This document shows, piece after piece, positions 36,498 to 45,795 of a stretch of DNA of 64,000 nucleotides. Below the pieces are notes generated by a model. The model saw only the letters and a list, made by a program, of their open reading frames with translations. It was not told where the DNA came from and ran no database searches. Numbering within the stretch: the first letter of the stretch is position 1; every line of letters begins with the position of its first letter. The translations under genes and the position numbers were made by a program. Origin of the DNA: CAXBMB01 sp052078155 (GTDB lineage Bacteria > Pseudomonadota > Alphaproteobacteria > Kiloniellales > DSM-21159); assembly GCA_052078155.1 (NCBI GenBank), contig JBQJBP010000002.1, positions 310,001-374,000 on the forward strand, in the 5' to 3' direction.

Positions 36498-37019
36498 GTG
36501 GATCTGATCGTAACACCAGCAACAGACGGCAGCTGGCAAGCCCGGCAAGGCGACAAGATCTACCGCTGTGCCCATGGTAAGGGCGGCGTTGTGGCCGCTG
36601 AGGGCAAAAAGGAAGGGGATGGGGCCAGCCCGCTGGGACGCTGGAGCCTCATTCGGGTTCTCTACCGCGCGGATCGTGGTCCGGCACCCGACAGCTGCTT
36701 TCCCACAGCGCAGATTACATCGAAAGACGGCTGGTGCGATGCCCCGGAAGACGCCCGTTACAATCAACAGGTGCCACATCCCTACCCAGCCAGCCACGAG
36801 ATCCTGTGGCGAGACGATCAACTCTACGACATTCTGGTCGTGCTGGACCACAACAGCGACCCTGTTGTTCCCGGGTTGGGATCAGCCATCTTCCTGCATT
36901 GTGCCAAACCCGGCTATCCGCCGACCGCAGGCTGTATCGCCCTGGCGCGACAGGATCTGGAAGAGGTTCTTCGCCACTTTGAGCCGGGAGATGCAGTGAT
37001 CATCAGCCAAAGCGCGTAA
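36498..37019 (+). CDS. L,D-transpeptidase (YkuD domain) protein
   Basis: A 173-residue single YkuD-domain protein. The catalytic block is FLHCAKPGYPPTAGCIAL, with His 134 and the nucleophile Cys 146 (the usual SHGC reads TAGC). DGASPLGRWSL near residue 43 is the family's N-terminal signature. No signal peptide is evident, as in the short ErfK/YkuD-like proteins of alphaproteobacteria, so its location is uncertain. The family cross-links peptidoglycan or attaches proteins to it. The start is GTG 36498 with GGATAGAG upstream. It stands alone between the sigma-54 gene and the convergent yggS gene. Confidence 0.82.
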   Translation: MDLIVTPATDGSWQARQGDKIYRCAHGKGGVVAAEGKKEGDGASPLGRWSLIRVLYRADRGPAPDSCFPTAQITSKDGWCDAPEDARYNQQVPHPYPASHEILWRDDQLYDILVVLDHNSDPVVPGLGSAIFLHCAKPGYPPTAGCIALARQDLEEVLRHFEPGDAVIISQSA

Positions 37020-37060
37020 TGCCACCGCCCAGCCCGATTGAAAGCAACCAGTCAGAGCAG

Positions 37061-37088
37061 AACAAAACCGGGCCAATTGGGCCCGGTT
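37061..37088 (-). terminator. Intrinsic terminator after yggS
   Basis: AACCGGGCC (37066-37074) and GGCCCGGTT (37080-37088) form a perfect 9-bp stem with a 5-base loop. Read on the minus strand it is followed by TTTTGTT, so it ends the minus-strand yggS transcript. The plus-strand side lacks a T-run. Confidence 0.8.
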
Positions 37089-37206
37089 AGGGGTGACGCT
37101 TGCACAAAAAACCTGCTTCTGCACAACAGGTTAGCGGGTAAACCACGGCTGAAAAACAAGCGCAGTGTGCTTCCAACCCCTACGATCAGACATCCGGACC
37201 GGCAGG

Positions 37207-37947
37207 TTAGACTTTGACGGGACGCGTTCCGAATATGGCTGATCCCACCCGCACAGAAGTCGCTCCGTAAGCCACAGCTGTCTCATAATCACCGCTCATC
37301 CCCATAGACAGGAAAGACAGGCCGTTACGCTCTGCAATCTTGCGCAGAAGGGCAAAATGCAAGGCAGGTTCCTCATCAACCGGCGGAATGCACATCAATC
37401 CAATGACCGGCAGGTTCAGCTCATCTCGACAGAGTGCGATGAAGGCGTCGGCGTCTTTGGGCAGAATGCCCGCCTTTTGCTCTTCCTCGCCGGTGTTGAC
37501 CTGAATGTAACAGTCAGGGCAGCGCCCCTGCTTGTCTTTTTCTTTGGCCAGGGCCCGCGCCAGCTTCGGACGATCGAGGCTTTCAATGACATCAAAGAGC
37601 TTAACGGCCTGATCGGCTTTGTTGGTCTGCAGCGGGCCAATCAGATGGAGCTTCAGGTCCGGGTGACTTTCGCGCAGCTGAGGGAACTTGCTTTGAGCTT
37701 CCTGCACCCGGTTTTCGCCAAAGACCGTCTGACCGGCTGCAAGAGCCGCTGTAACCTTGTCTGCAGAGTGGAATTTCGACACGGCCACCAGTTGGCATCG
37801 GCCTTCCGGTCGTCCGGCTTCCTGGCCAGCAACACTGATTTTCTGCCTGATATCCGCCAGATTTGCAGCAATTTCAGCAGGATCGAAAGCTGTGTCCGGT
37901 TCTTCAATCACAGATTGGCCGGATGCCGAGGAAAGCTCTTCACTCAT
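37207..37947 (-). CDS. yggS: YggS-family PLP homeostasis protein
   Basis: A 246-residue alanine-racemase-fold protein without the racemase C-terminal domain. The PLP-binding lysine is Lys 58 (LVAVSKFHS). Other marks are FGENRVQEAQSKF, LHLIGPLQTNKA, IQVNTGEEEQKAG and LSMGMSGDYETAVAYGATSVRVG, the last binding the PLP phosphate. YggS/PLPBP proteins bind and deliver pyridoxal phosphate and affect amino acid pools; no enzyme activity is established. The N-terminus is about 20 residues longer than in E. coli, so an internal start is possible. It is monocistronic, with a terminator 120 bases downstream. Confidence 0.93.
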   Translation of the reverse strand: MSEELSSASGQSVIEEPDTAFDPAEIAANLADIRQKISVAGQEAGRPEGRCQLVAVSKFHSADKVTAALAAGQTVFGENRVQEAQSKFPQLRESHPDLKLHLIGPLQTNKADQAVKLFDVIESLDRPKLARALAKEKDKQGRCPDCYIQVNTGEEEQKAGILPKDADAFIALCRDELNLPVIGLMCIPPVDEEPALHFALLRKIAERNGLSFLSMGMSGDYETAVAYGATSVRVGSAIFGTRPVKV

Positions 37948-38227
37948 TGAACGATAATATCCAGTTTCTTGGTTGACCGCTTCCTGGGCGCAAAAATGCC
38001 CAGAGCCGGATCAAACCAGGCTTCATTTTCCTCCCTGCTCTAGCACGGTCAGGAGGTTTGCTCAAAAGCCATTTGCGTCACAGGAACCCGGACCAGTTTC
38101 GATTTTCGGTCACACAAACTTGCATCTCTGCCGGCTTCACCACAGGTTGACAGGGACCACCGGGCCTAGGACAACAGGACACCACGGTCCCGCCCGGGGG
38201 CGCACTCTACAAAGGACGATCTGATTA

Positions 38228-38893
38228 ATGCTCACCATTAAAAATTTCATTACGGCAAAGGAAGTCAAAGCCCTGAGAGACGTCCTGGAAAAAGCGCCCT
38301 TTCAGTCAGGGACCACCAGCGGCAAAAAGACACTGAAAAACAACCTCCAGGCCGATCGCAATCACCCTCAGGTCAAACACGTAACCGATGTGATGATCTC
38401 CAAGATGATGTCCCGGCAGGAACTGACCTCTTATGTCATGCCGAAAAACGTCACGCTGATGTACAACCGCTATGACCCGGGCATGACCTACAAAGATCAC
38501 ATGGACGCGGCGCTGATGGGCCCATCCATGGATGAAGCCATTCGGTCGGACCTGTCATTTACAGTGTTCCTGAGTGATCCCATGGAATACGAGGGCGGCG
38601 AATTTGTCATTCAGACCCCCTATGGGGAACAACGCATCAAGCACCAGGCCGGCACCCTGATGAGTTATCCCACCAATGTTATCCACCGGGTAGACGAAGT
38701 AACCAGCGGCAGCCGCTGGGCGGCGGTAGGCTGGTTCCAGTCCTTCATCAAAGATCCTCAACACCGCCTGATGAACTACGAAATGGACAAATTCCGGCAC
38801 AAACTGGTGGCTGAAACCAAGAAAGACTCAAGCCTGCCGGAGGAGTTTGCCTACATGCATCAGAACCTCTTGCGCACCTGGGTGGACGTCTAG
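38228..38893 (+). CDS. Fe(II)/2-oxoglutarate-dependent PKHD-type hydroxylase
   Basis: A 221-residue dioxygenase of the PKHD/PiuC family. Iron ligands are His 91 and Asp 93 (YKDHMDAALMG) and His 153 (NVIHRVDEV); the 2-oxoglutarate-binding Arg is near 163 (TSGSRWAAVGWFQS). FTVFLSDPMEYEGGEFVI fits the double-stranded beta-helix. In other bacteria such genes often sit beside TonB-dependent siderophore receptors, but no receptor is nearby here. Substrate unknown. The upstream 280-base gap has a small hairpin CTGGGC/GCCCAG (37984-38003) and otherwise nothing clear. Confidence 0.88.
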   Translation: MLTIKNFITAKEVKALRDVLEKAPFQSGTTSGKKTLKNNLQADRNHPQVKHVTDVMISKMMSRQELTSYVMPKNVTLMYNRYDPGMTYKDHMDAALMGPSMDEAIRSDLSFTVFLSDPMEYEGGEFVIQTPYGEQRIKHQAGTLMSYPTNVIHRVDEVTSGSRWAAVGWFQSFIKDPQHRLMNYEMDKFRHKLVAETKKDSSLPEEFAYMHQNLLRTWVDV

Positions 38894-39147
38894 ATTCTCC
38901 CTGCCTGCCCCTGCGGCGGCCGTCCCAAAGGCACTCATTTGGACGAAGGTTAGGGCCCGGTTAGGAAATTGGGCTGATTTCCAGCCATTTTCTGGCCTTT
39001 CGACGCTGGAAAAGCCCGGACCGTCACGCTAGTGTGCAAACCGCTATTCAAAAGGGTATTGCCGCGTCGTTCAAGAAACGGCCTGGCTGCTCTTTTCCTT
39101 TAAGATCCCGACCGGCAGTGCTCAGGTCCTTCATCCGTGGTCAAGGC

Positions 39148-39726
39148 ATGAACAAAAGACAGTTTTTCAGTCATTCTTTCAAAAACTTCCGGGGTGCAAG
39201 CCTGGGCCTGGGCCTGGCTGCCCTGCTGTTGGGGGCCTGTTCAGCCGGTGAGTCCGGCACTGTCTATCCTGACGACAATCGGCGGCGGCAAGGTCAGAAC
39301 TCTTACGATACTTCCGTCGACAATGAGTCCATCCTGGGCGAAGACGGGGGCAACATCTTCGGCGGTGGCAGCAAACCCGACCAGCCTGGCGCAGGGGGCT
39401 CCGGCATTGGCGTAAATGCCTTCCTGTGGCGGGCCAGCCTGGACACCTTGTCCTTCCTGCCATTGGCATCTGCTGATCCCTTTGGCGGCGTGATCATCAC
39501 TGACTGGTATTCACCACCCGACAGCAGCACCGACCGCTTCAAAGTCAACATCTTCATCCTGGGACGGGACCTGCGCGCTGACGGGGTGCGGGCCAACGTG
39601 TTCCGTCAGACCAAAGATCCGCAAGGACAGTGGGTCGACGCCTCAGTGGATGATGCCACCGGCACAGATCTGGAAGACACCATCCTGACCCGGGCCCGTC
39701 AGCTGCGGATCAAAACCATCAACTGA
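39148..39726 (+). CDS. DUF3576 family lipoprotein
   Basis: A 192-residue lipoprotein. A signal peptide (GLGLAALLLGAC) ends in a lipobox with Cys 31. The mature part has a low-complexity Gly/Asp-rich linker (to about 90), then GVNAFLWRASLDTLSFLPL, DPFGGVIITDWYSPP and RFKVNIFILGRDLRADGVRANVFRQ, the conserved body of DUF3576. The family is almost always found directly before leuS in alphaproteobacteria, as here (184 bases). Location is probably the outer membrane or periplasm; function is unknown. I chose ATG 39148 because the signal peptide begins there. Confidence 0.88.
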   Translation: MNKRQFFSHSFKNFRGASLGLGLAALLLGACSAGESGTVYPDDNRRRQGQNSYDTSVDNESILGEDGGNIFGGGSKPDQPGAGGSGIGVNAFLWRASLDTLSFLPLASADPFGGVIITDWYSPPDSSTDRFKVNIFILGRDLRADGVRANVFRQTKDPQGQWVDASVDDATGTDLEDTILTRARQLRIKTIN

Positions 39727-39910
39727 TCACCCATTGGACTGTTGTTTCGCCGGGACCAGTCAGGCAGGCGTCCGGTGAAACCGGCCTGACGACAAAAAAG
39801 ACAAAAGCTAACTGGAGCTGACTTTTCGGAACCATTCGATGTCAGCCGGTTAGAGATCACTTCAAAGACGAAGGCCCGGCACTCCTCGCATCGGGCCATG
39901 GAAAGTAAAA

Positions 39911-42475
39911 ATGAGTCGCTACAACCCCAAGGAAATTGAACAGAAATGGCAGAAGGTTTGGGATCAGGCTGCCTGCTTCACCGTCAGTGAAGAAGCCGAC
40001 AAACCCAAATACTACGTGCTGGAAATGTTCCCCTATCCTTCGGGGCGCATCCACATGGGCCACGTGCGCAACTACGCCATTGGCGATGTCATTGCCCGTT
40101 ACAAGAAAGCCCAGGGGTTCAACGTTCTGCACCCAATGGGCTGGGATGCTTTCGGACTGCCGGCAGAAAACGCAGCCATGGAACGCGGGGTTCATCCCGC
40201 TGAATGGACCTACGCCAACATCGACGCCATGCGCAGTCAGCTGAAAATGATGGGCCTGTCCATTGACTGGTCCCGGGAGATTGCCACCTGTCACCCCGGA
40301 TACTACGAGCAGCAGCAGCGCCTCTTCCTGGATTTTCTGGCCAATGACCTGGTCTACCGCAAGGAATCCTGGGTCAACTGGGACCCGGTTGATCACACAG
40401 TTCTGGCCAACGAACAGGTCATCGATGGCAAAGGCTGGCGTTCCGGCGCGTTGATTGAACGGCGCAAACTGAGCCAGTGGTTCTTCAAAATCACCGCCTT
40501 TTCCGACGAACTGCTGGCAGCTCTGGATGATCTGGACCGCTGGCCGGAAAAAGTCCGCCTGATGCAGAAGAACTGGATCGGCAAATCGCAGGGTGCCACC
40601 GTGCACTTCAAGATCAAGGGCCGCGAAGACGCGCTGGAAATCTTCACCACCCGCCCCGACACCCTGTACGGCGCCTCTTTCTGCGCGCTGTCTCCCCATC
40701 ATCCGCTGACCGAAGACCTGGCAAAGAACAACCCGGCCCTGCAGGAGTTCATTGCAGAGTGTGATCGCCTGGGCACCAGCGAAGAAGCCATCGAAACAGC
40801 GGAAAAGAAGGGCTATGACACCGGTCTGGTCTGCGAACACCCGCTGATGCCCGGCAAGGAGCTGAAGCTCTTTGTCGCCAACTTCGTGCTTATGGACTAT
40901 GGCACAGGGGCCATCTTTGCCTGCCCGGCTCATGACCAGCGCGATCTGGATTTCGCCCGCAAATATGACCTGGACGTCCTCCCGGTGGTCCTGCCCACCG
41001 ATGCGGATCCGGCCAGTTACAGGATCGAAAACGAGGCCTATACGGGTCCTGGCAAAATCTTCAATTCCGATTTCCTGGACGGCCTGGAAATCGATGAGGC
41101 GAAGAAAACCGTCATTGCCAAACTGAATGAACTGGGCGCCGGGGAAGGCAAAACCCAATTCCGTCTGCGTGACTGGGGTGTTTCCCGCCAGCGCTACTGG
41201 GGCTGCCCCATTCCTGTCATCCACTGCGACAGCTGCGGCGTCTTGCCGGTTCCCGATGAACAGCTGCCCGTGACGCTGCCTGAAGATGTGGATTTCGACA
41301 CACCCGGCAGCCCTCTGGCCCGCCACGCCACCTGGAAACATGTGTCCTGCCCCTCCTGCGGCGGCAAAGCCGAGCGGGACTGCGATACCATGGACACCTT
41401 TGTGGATTCCTCCTGGTATTTTGCCCGTTTCTGCTCTCCCCGTGCTGAGGGGGCAATGGACAAGGAAGCTGTGGACTACTGGCTGCCAGTGGATCAGTAC
41501 ATTGGCGGCATCGAGCATGCCATTCTGCACCTGCTCTATTCCCGCTTCTTTACCCGGGGCCTGGAGTCCTTTGGGCACCTGTCGGTCAAAGAGCCTTTTG
41601 CCGGCCTCTTTACCCAGGGCATGGTCTGCCACGAAACCTACAAAGGTCCGGACGGTAAATGGCTTTCGCCCGACGACGTGGAACGCAACGACAGCAATGA
41701 CCTGGTGACCATCGACGGCGGTCTTCCCGTGGTAACGGGCCGAACCGAAAAGATGAGTAAATCCAAGAAGAACGTGGTCGATCCGGAGCGCATCATCCAG
41801 ACCTACGGGGCCGATACCGCCCGCTGGTTCATGCTGTCTGACAGCCCGCCTGACCGCGAAATGGAATGGACAGATGCCGGGATTGAGGGTGCCTGGCGCT
41901 TCACTCAGAAGGTCTGGCGCATCATCAATGAAGCGCTGGACAATCTGCCCGCACCCGGCAGTGCCAAACCCGATACGCTGAGCGACGCGGCCCAGGGTCT
42001 GCGCAAACAGGTCCACAAGACTCTGGATGGTCAGACAAAAGACATTGAAGCGTTCCATTTCAACAAAGCCGTTGCCCGCCTTTATGAACTGAGCAACGCT
42101 CTGTCCTCCTTCAAACCCCAGAACGACGGGGATCACTGGGCTTTGCGCGAAGGCTGTGAAATGCTGGTGCGCATGGCCTCACCTATGATGCCGCATCTGA
42201 CTGAGGAGCTTTGGCAGGTTCTGGGCCACGACAATCTGCTGGCGGATCAGCCCTGGCCAGAAGCTGAAAGTGCTCTGGTGGTGGATGATGAGCTGAAAAT
42301 CCCCGTTCAGGTGAACGGTAAGGTGCGGGCAACCATCTTGCTGCCCCGGGACTGTGATCAGGATGCAGCCAAACAAGCCGCTTTGGCAGATCCGGCCATT
42401 CAGCGCAATCTGGGCGGGAAAGATCCACGCAAAGTTATTGTTGTGCCCAACCGCATTGTTAATGTGGTGATGTAA
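39911..42475 (+). CDS. leuS: Leucyl-tRNA synthetase
   Basis: An 854-residue class I aminoacyl-tRNA synthetase. The HIGH motif is HMGH (48-51) after EMFPYPSGRI, and KMSKS lies near 614-618. Between them lies the CP1 editing domain (IFTTRPDTLYGASFCAL, and CPAHDQRD with the editing Asp). WGCPIPVIHCDSCGVLPVP and a second CxxC (CPSCGG) form the zinc-binding part. The C-terminal anticodon-binding region ends VIVVPNRIVNVVM. It charges tRNA-Leu in the cytosol. It is the first essential gene of leuS-lptE-holA, which read in one direction with short gaps (60 and 18 bases). Confidence 0.97.
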   Translation: MSRYNPKEIEQKWQKVWDQAACFTVSEEADKPKYYVLEMFPYPSGRIHMGHVRNYAIGDVIARYKKAQGFNVLHPMGWDAFGLPAENAAMERGVHPAEWTYANIDAMRSQLKMMGLSIDWSREIATCHPGYYEQQQRLFLDFLANDLVYRKESWVNWDPVDHTVLANEQVIDGKGWRSGALIERRKLSQWFFKITAFSDELLAALDDLDRWPEKVRLMQKNWIGKSQGATVHFKIKGREDALEIFTTRPDTLYGASFCALSPHHPLTEDLAKNNPALQEFIAECDRLGTSEEAIETAEKKGYDTGLVCEHPLMPGKELKLFVANFVLMDYGTGAIFACPAHDQRDLDFARKYDLDVLPVVLPTDADPASYRIENEAYTGPGKIFNSDFLDGLEIDEAKKTVIAKLNELGAGEGKTQFRLRDWGVSRQRYWGCPIPVIHCDSCGVLPVPDEQLPVTLPEDVDFDTPGSPLARHATWKHVSCPSCGGKAERDCDTMDTFVDSSWYFARFCSPRAEGAMDKEAVDYWLPVDQYIGGIEHAILHLLYSRFFTRGLESFGHLSVKEPFAGLFTQGMVCHETYKGPDGKWLSPDDVERNDSNDLVTIDGGLPVVTGRTEKMSKSKKNVVDPERIIQTYGADTARWFMLSDSPPDREMEWTDAGIEGAWRFTQKVWRIINEALDNLPAPGSAKPDTLSDAAQGLRKQVHKTLDGQTKDIEAFHFNKAVARLYELSNALSSFKPQNDGDHWALREGCEMLVRMASPMMPHLTEELWQVLGHDNLLADQPWPEAESALVVDDELKIPVQVNGKVRATILLPRDCDQDAAKQAALADPAIQRNLGGKDPRKVIVVPNRIVNVVM

Positions 42476-42535
42476 CAGCAGGTAGAGATCAAAGGTCGGA
42501 AATCTCCGGCAGGCCAGAAAGGGGGAACGCACAGA

Positions 42536-43111
42536 ATGAGACAAAAACTTCGGCTCTTTGGGGTCAGTCTCTTACTGCTAACCCTTTCTGCTTGCGGATT
42601 TAAACCGCTTTACGGCACTCAGGATGGTGGCCCGCAAACGGCCGGAGCCAACAGTACAGTGGCGGAAATGGCCCAGGTGCGCATTCTGCCTCTGGCTGAC
42701 CGTCCCGGGCAGATGCTGCACAACGACCTGCGCAACGAACTCAACCCAAGCGGGCAAAGCTACACGCCAAAGTATGACCTACGGGTCAGTCTGAGCGAAA
42801 CCAAGCAGGAACTGGCCATCCGCCAGGACGAAACGGCAACACGCGCAAACCTGCGCCTGCAGGCCAACTTTTCCCTGTTCAAACACGGCAGCCAGGAACG
42901 GGTGTTCAGCGGCTCTTCGCTCTCCATCGTCAGCTATGACATTGTTGACTCGGAATACGCCACCTATACGGCCGAAAAGAACGCCCGCAAACGCGGCATC
43001 AATGAACTGGCCGAAAACATCCGGTTACGCCTGGCCAGTCACTTCTCCCGCAACAGCCAGACCAGCGTTCTGCCCGGTCACGCCGGCCTCCTGCTGGCCC
43101 GGCGCCCCTAA
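42536..43111 (+). CDS. lptE: LPS-assembly lipoprotein LptE
   Basis: A 191-residue lipoprotein. The signal peptide ends LTLSAC with the lipidated Cys 20, followed by GFKPLYG, the hallmark of LptE/RlpB. The mature domain (about 50-180) has VRILPLADRPGQMLHNDLRNEL and LRLQANFSLF, typical of this fold. LptE plugs the LptD barrel that inserts lipopolysaccharide in the outer membrane, so this organism should have an LPS-bearing outer membrane. The gene lies between leuS and holA as in most proteobacteria. Sequence conservation in LptE is low, so context carries much of the call. Confidence 0.92.
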   Translation: MRQKLRLFGVSLLLLTLSACGFKPLYGTQDGGPQTAGANSTVAEMAQVRILPLADRPGQMLHNDLRNELNPSGQSYTPKYDLRVSLSETKQELAIRQDETATRANLRLQANFSLFKHGSQERVFSGSSLSIVSYDIVDSEYATYTAEKNARKRGINELAENIRLRLASHFSRNSQTSVLPGHAGLLLARRP

Positions 43112-43129
43112 TCGACAGGCAGGTTCATT

Positions 43130-44188
43130 GTGGAGGTCAAATCCGCTCAGGCTGACGGTTTTGTCAAAGCCCCTCCCCCGGAAACCCGGGCCATCCTGCT
43201 TTATGGACCGGACAGCGGTCTGATCAAGGAACGGGCCGATGCCGCCTGTTTTTCTGTCCTGGGCGGCGATAAAGATCCCTTTCGCTACAGTGAGTTAACC
43301 CTGCAGGATCTGCAGGCAGACAAAGCCCGGCTAAATGACGAAGCAGCTGCGCTTTCCTTTTCCGGAGGGCAACGGGTCGTGCGCCTGCGGGATGTGGGCA
43401 ATGCCCAGTCCTCAATCCTGGCCGATTTTCTGGACAGGCTGCCAGGTGAAGCCCTGGTGGTGGTGGAAGCCGGGGATCTGCAAAAGCGTTCCGCACTGGT
43501 TAAGCTCTTTGATGGGGCCGGAACGGCTGGGGTGGTTATCGCCTGCTACCGCGATGAAGCAAGGGATGTTCAACGGGTCATAGGGGAAACCCTGCAGGAA
43601 GCCGGGTTAACAGCGTCTCCCGATGCCCAGGCCTTTTTGGTCAGTCACCTGGGGGGCGACCGGCAGCTGACCCGGCGGGAGCTTGAAAAGCTCGTGCTTT
43701 ACATGGGCGACGACGCACTGCAGGTGGAACTGGCAGACGCACAGATTTGCGTCGGTGATTCTGCTGCTTTGTCGCTGGATGACCTGTCGGTAGCTGTTGC
43801 CTCCGGCGATGCCATAGAAGCAGACCGCACCCTTCAGCGCGCATTACAGGAAGGCGCCAATCCGGTGGCCATCATTCGTGCCGTATCCCGTCATTTCCAG
43901 CGGTTGCATCTGGTGTCCGGGCAGCTGGCAAATGGCAAAGACCTGGATGGCTCTCTACGGTCCTTGCGGCCTCCGGTCTTCTGGAAACAGAAAGAACGCT
44001 TCACCGCGCAGGTCCGCGCCTGGAAGCCTCACCTTCTTGCTCGGGCTCTCAAAGCACTGACTGAAGCCGAGAAGGATTGTAAGAGGACTGGCATGCCAGA
44101 CGTTACACTGACCAGTGATCTGATTATGCGCATTTCACGTGCCTCTCCCTTGCGCAGCCAGGGGCCGAGGCAACGACGCCGATTTTGA
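43130..44188 (+). CDS. holA: DNA polymerase III subunit delta
   Basis: A 352-residue clamp-loader subunit. It opens ETRAILLYGPDSGLIKERAD, the family's degenerate P-loop region, then GGQRVVRLRDVGNA, LVVVEAGDLQKRSALVKLF and FLVSHLGGDRQLTRRELEKLVLY. The C-terminal collar domain follows (LQEGANPVAIIRAVSRHFQRL). The delta subunit opens the beta clamp in replication. The start is GTG 43130, 18 bases after lptE, close enough for coupling. The tail RSQGPRQRRRF is basic. No terminator is visible between it and the convergent parB gene. Confidence 0.92.
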   Translation: MEVKSAQADGFVKAPPPETRAILLYGPDSGLIKERADAACFSVLGGDKDPFRYSELTLQDLQADKARLNDEAAALSFSGGQRVVRLRDVGNAQSSILADFLDRLPGEALVVVEAGDLQKRSALVKLFDGAGTAGVVIACYRDEARDVQRVIGETLQEAGLTASPDAQAFLVSHLGGDRQLTRRELEKLVLYMGDDALQVELADAQICVGDSAALSLDDLSVAVASGDAIEADRTLQRALQEGANPVAIIRAVSRHFQRLHLVSGQLANGKDLDGSLRSLRPPVFWKQKERFTAQVRAWKPHLLARALKALTEAEKDCKRTGMPDVTLTSDLIMRISRASPLRSQGPRQRRRF

Positions 44189-44770
44189 CAGAGACGGTCT
44201 TCACAACACAGAGACCCGGGAATCCGCCAAACTCACTCGGTATCTATCATCGTCTGGTGCGGCGTTGGGTTCATCGCTCAAATACGTTAATTACCCACTA
44301 TATTTTGTGGCGTTAAATCAGGTAGTTAACAATATAGAGTGAAATTTGGCGAAGATGGGCATCCAACTGCTCACACATCATGCTCAAACGCGCTGAAAAT
44401 CAAAGGTGTTATGGAAAATATCTATTCTTGGAATCCGCCGTGTTTTCGACAGGTACCCAAGAAAATCCGGAGCAGGCCCAAGCACCCAAATGATCAAGAC
44501 CCTCTAACGCTCAACAACACTGACAATAAGCAAAGTTCACACGACACAGAATGCAACCAACCTGAGCTAACAAAACCCAGTCAATGAAGAAACACCACGT
44601 TACCGTCGATCATGCTCAACATGGTCTGAGAGCAAACAATCTCCCTGCAGATATCACAGGAGAGGACAAAACCCTTTCACGCCATCCGCCTGTTTCAATT
44701 GAGAACCGACCCGACAAGGTCGACGTAATCAGGACAAGCTGAAACCGGCGGGGCCATGATATCCGGCCAG
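44189..44770. other. 582-base gap between convergent holA and parB
   Basis: Slightly more A+T-rich than its surroundings. Short open frames (for example 44339-44587) have no family features. CGATCATGCTC at about 44618-44628 matches the end of the dispersed repeat, but the flanks do not. I found no intrinsic terminator despite two genes converging here. Confidence 0.4.
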
Positions 44771-45694
44771 TTACGACCGGTCTGCCAAAGATCCCTTGTT
44801 CAGGCGATGAAGGACATCGTCCAACTGTTCCAACGTTTTGTAATGGATCGTCAGATCACCACCCTCACCTTTAATCTGGATGGTGACGCCCAGTCCCAGC
44901 AAAGTAGACAAATCCCGTTCGAGCGCCAGGGTATCCGGATCTTTATCCATGGCCTTGCGGATCTTTTGCTGACCCTGAACCACATCATCCGACGCCTTGG
45001 GTTTGGGTTTGCTTTTGGCCGCCAGGCGTTCAGCTTCCCGGACAGACAGGCCTTTGCTGACAATCTGTTCTGCCAAGGCTTCAGGCGCTTGCGCAGACAA
45101 GAGAGCCCGACCATGGCCGGCACTCAGTTTACCCTGCTGCACCAGATCCTTAAGAGGATCCGGCAGGTTGAGAAGCCGCAGTGTATTGGCAATATGGGGA
45201 CGGGATTTTCCGATGATCCGGCCCAGTTCTTCCTGAGAATGGCCAAATTCATCCACCAGACGCCGATAACCTTCTGCCTCTTCAACGGCATTCAAGTCCT
45301 GGCGCTGAACGTTTTCGACAATGGCCAGCTCCAGGGCTTCGCCATCCTCCAGCTCCCGGAGGATGATGGGCACCTCGTGAAGCCGCGCCCGCTGAGAGGC
45401 CCGCCAGCGCCGTTCCCCGGCCACAATCTCATACTCAGCAGGAATCTCCGGATGCCGACGTACCAGAATGGGCTGAATGAGGCCCCGCTCCCTGATGGAA
45501 TTGGCCAGGTCTTCCAGCGCATCTTCTTCAAAGACCTGGCGAGGCTGGATGCGGCTGGGATGGAGGTGTTCAATGGGCACTTCTTTGGAAGAGCGGATGC
45601 GATCCAGTTCGGCAATGCCCTCGTCTTCATCACCCAACAAGGCGGCAAGACCCCGACCAAGATTGCTTTTTTTGTTTTGATTGTTATCGCTCAT
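44771..45694 (-). CDS. parB: Chromosome partitioning protein ParB
   Basis: A 307-residue ParB. The CTP-binding N-terminal domain contains IEHLHPSRIQPRQVFEEDAL, IRERGLIQPILVRR and GERRWRAS. The central helix-turn-helix (HSQEELGRIIGKSRPHIANTL) recognises parS, and the C-terminal 60 residues form the dimer domain. The N-terminal start SDNNQNKKSNLGRGLAALLGDE is the ParA-contacting peptide. ParB loads at parS and spreads as a clamp to segregate the origin. It follows parA by 101 bases on the same strand. Two parS sites lie at 47187 and 50129. Confidence 0.96.
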   Translation of the reverse strand: MSDNNQNKKSNLGRGLAALLGDEDEGIAELDRIRSSKEVPIEHLHPSRIQPRQVFEEDALEDLANSIRERGLIQPILVRRHPEIPAEYEIVAGERRWRASQRARLHEVPIILRELEDGEALELAIVENVQRQDLNAVEEAEGYRRLVDEFGHSQEELGRIIGKSRPHIANTLRLLNLPDPLKDLVQQGKLSAGHGRALLSAQAPEALAEQIVSKGLSVREAERLAAKSKPKPKASDDVVQGQQKIRKAMDKDPDTLALERDLSTLLGLGVTIQIKGEGGDLTIHYKTLEQLDDVLHRLNKGSLADRS

Positions 45695-45795
45695 AGCTGT
45701 CTCTTTGGATTTGGCTTAGACCAGAGCAAGCTGTGCCGCCTGTCCAAGCAAAGGCAATGCCTGTTCGTTGTTAGCCGCTCAGAACTCGGCCGGCG

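Noticed and set aside
39857..42136. 759-codon minus-strand open frame
   Set aside because: Shadow of leuS, which has all its catalytic motifs on the plus strand.
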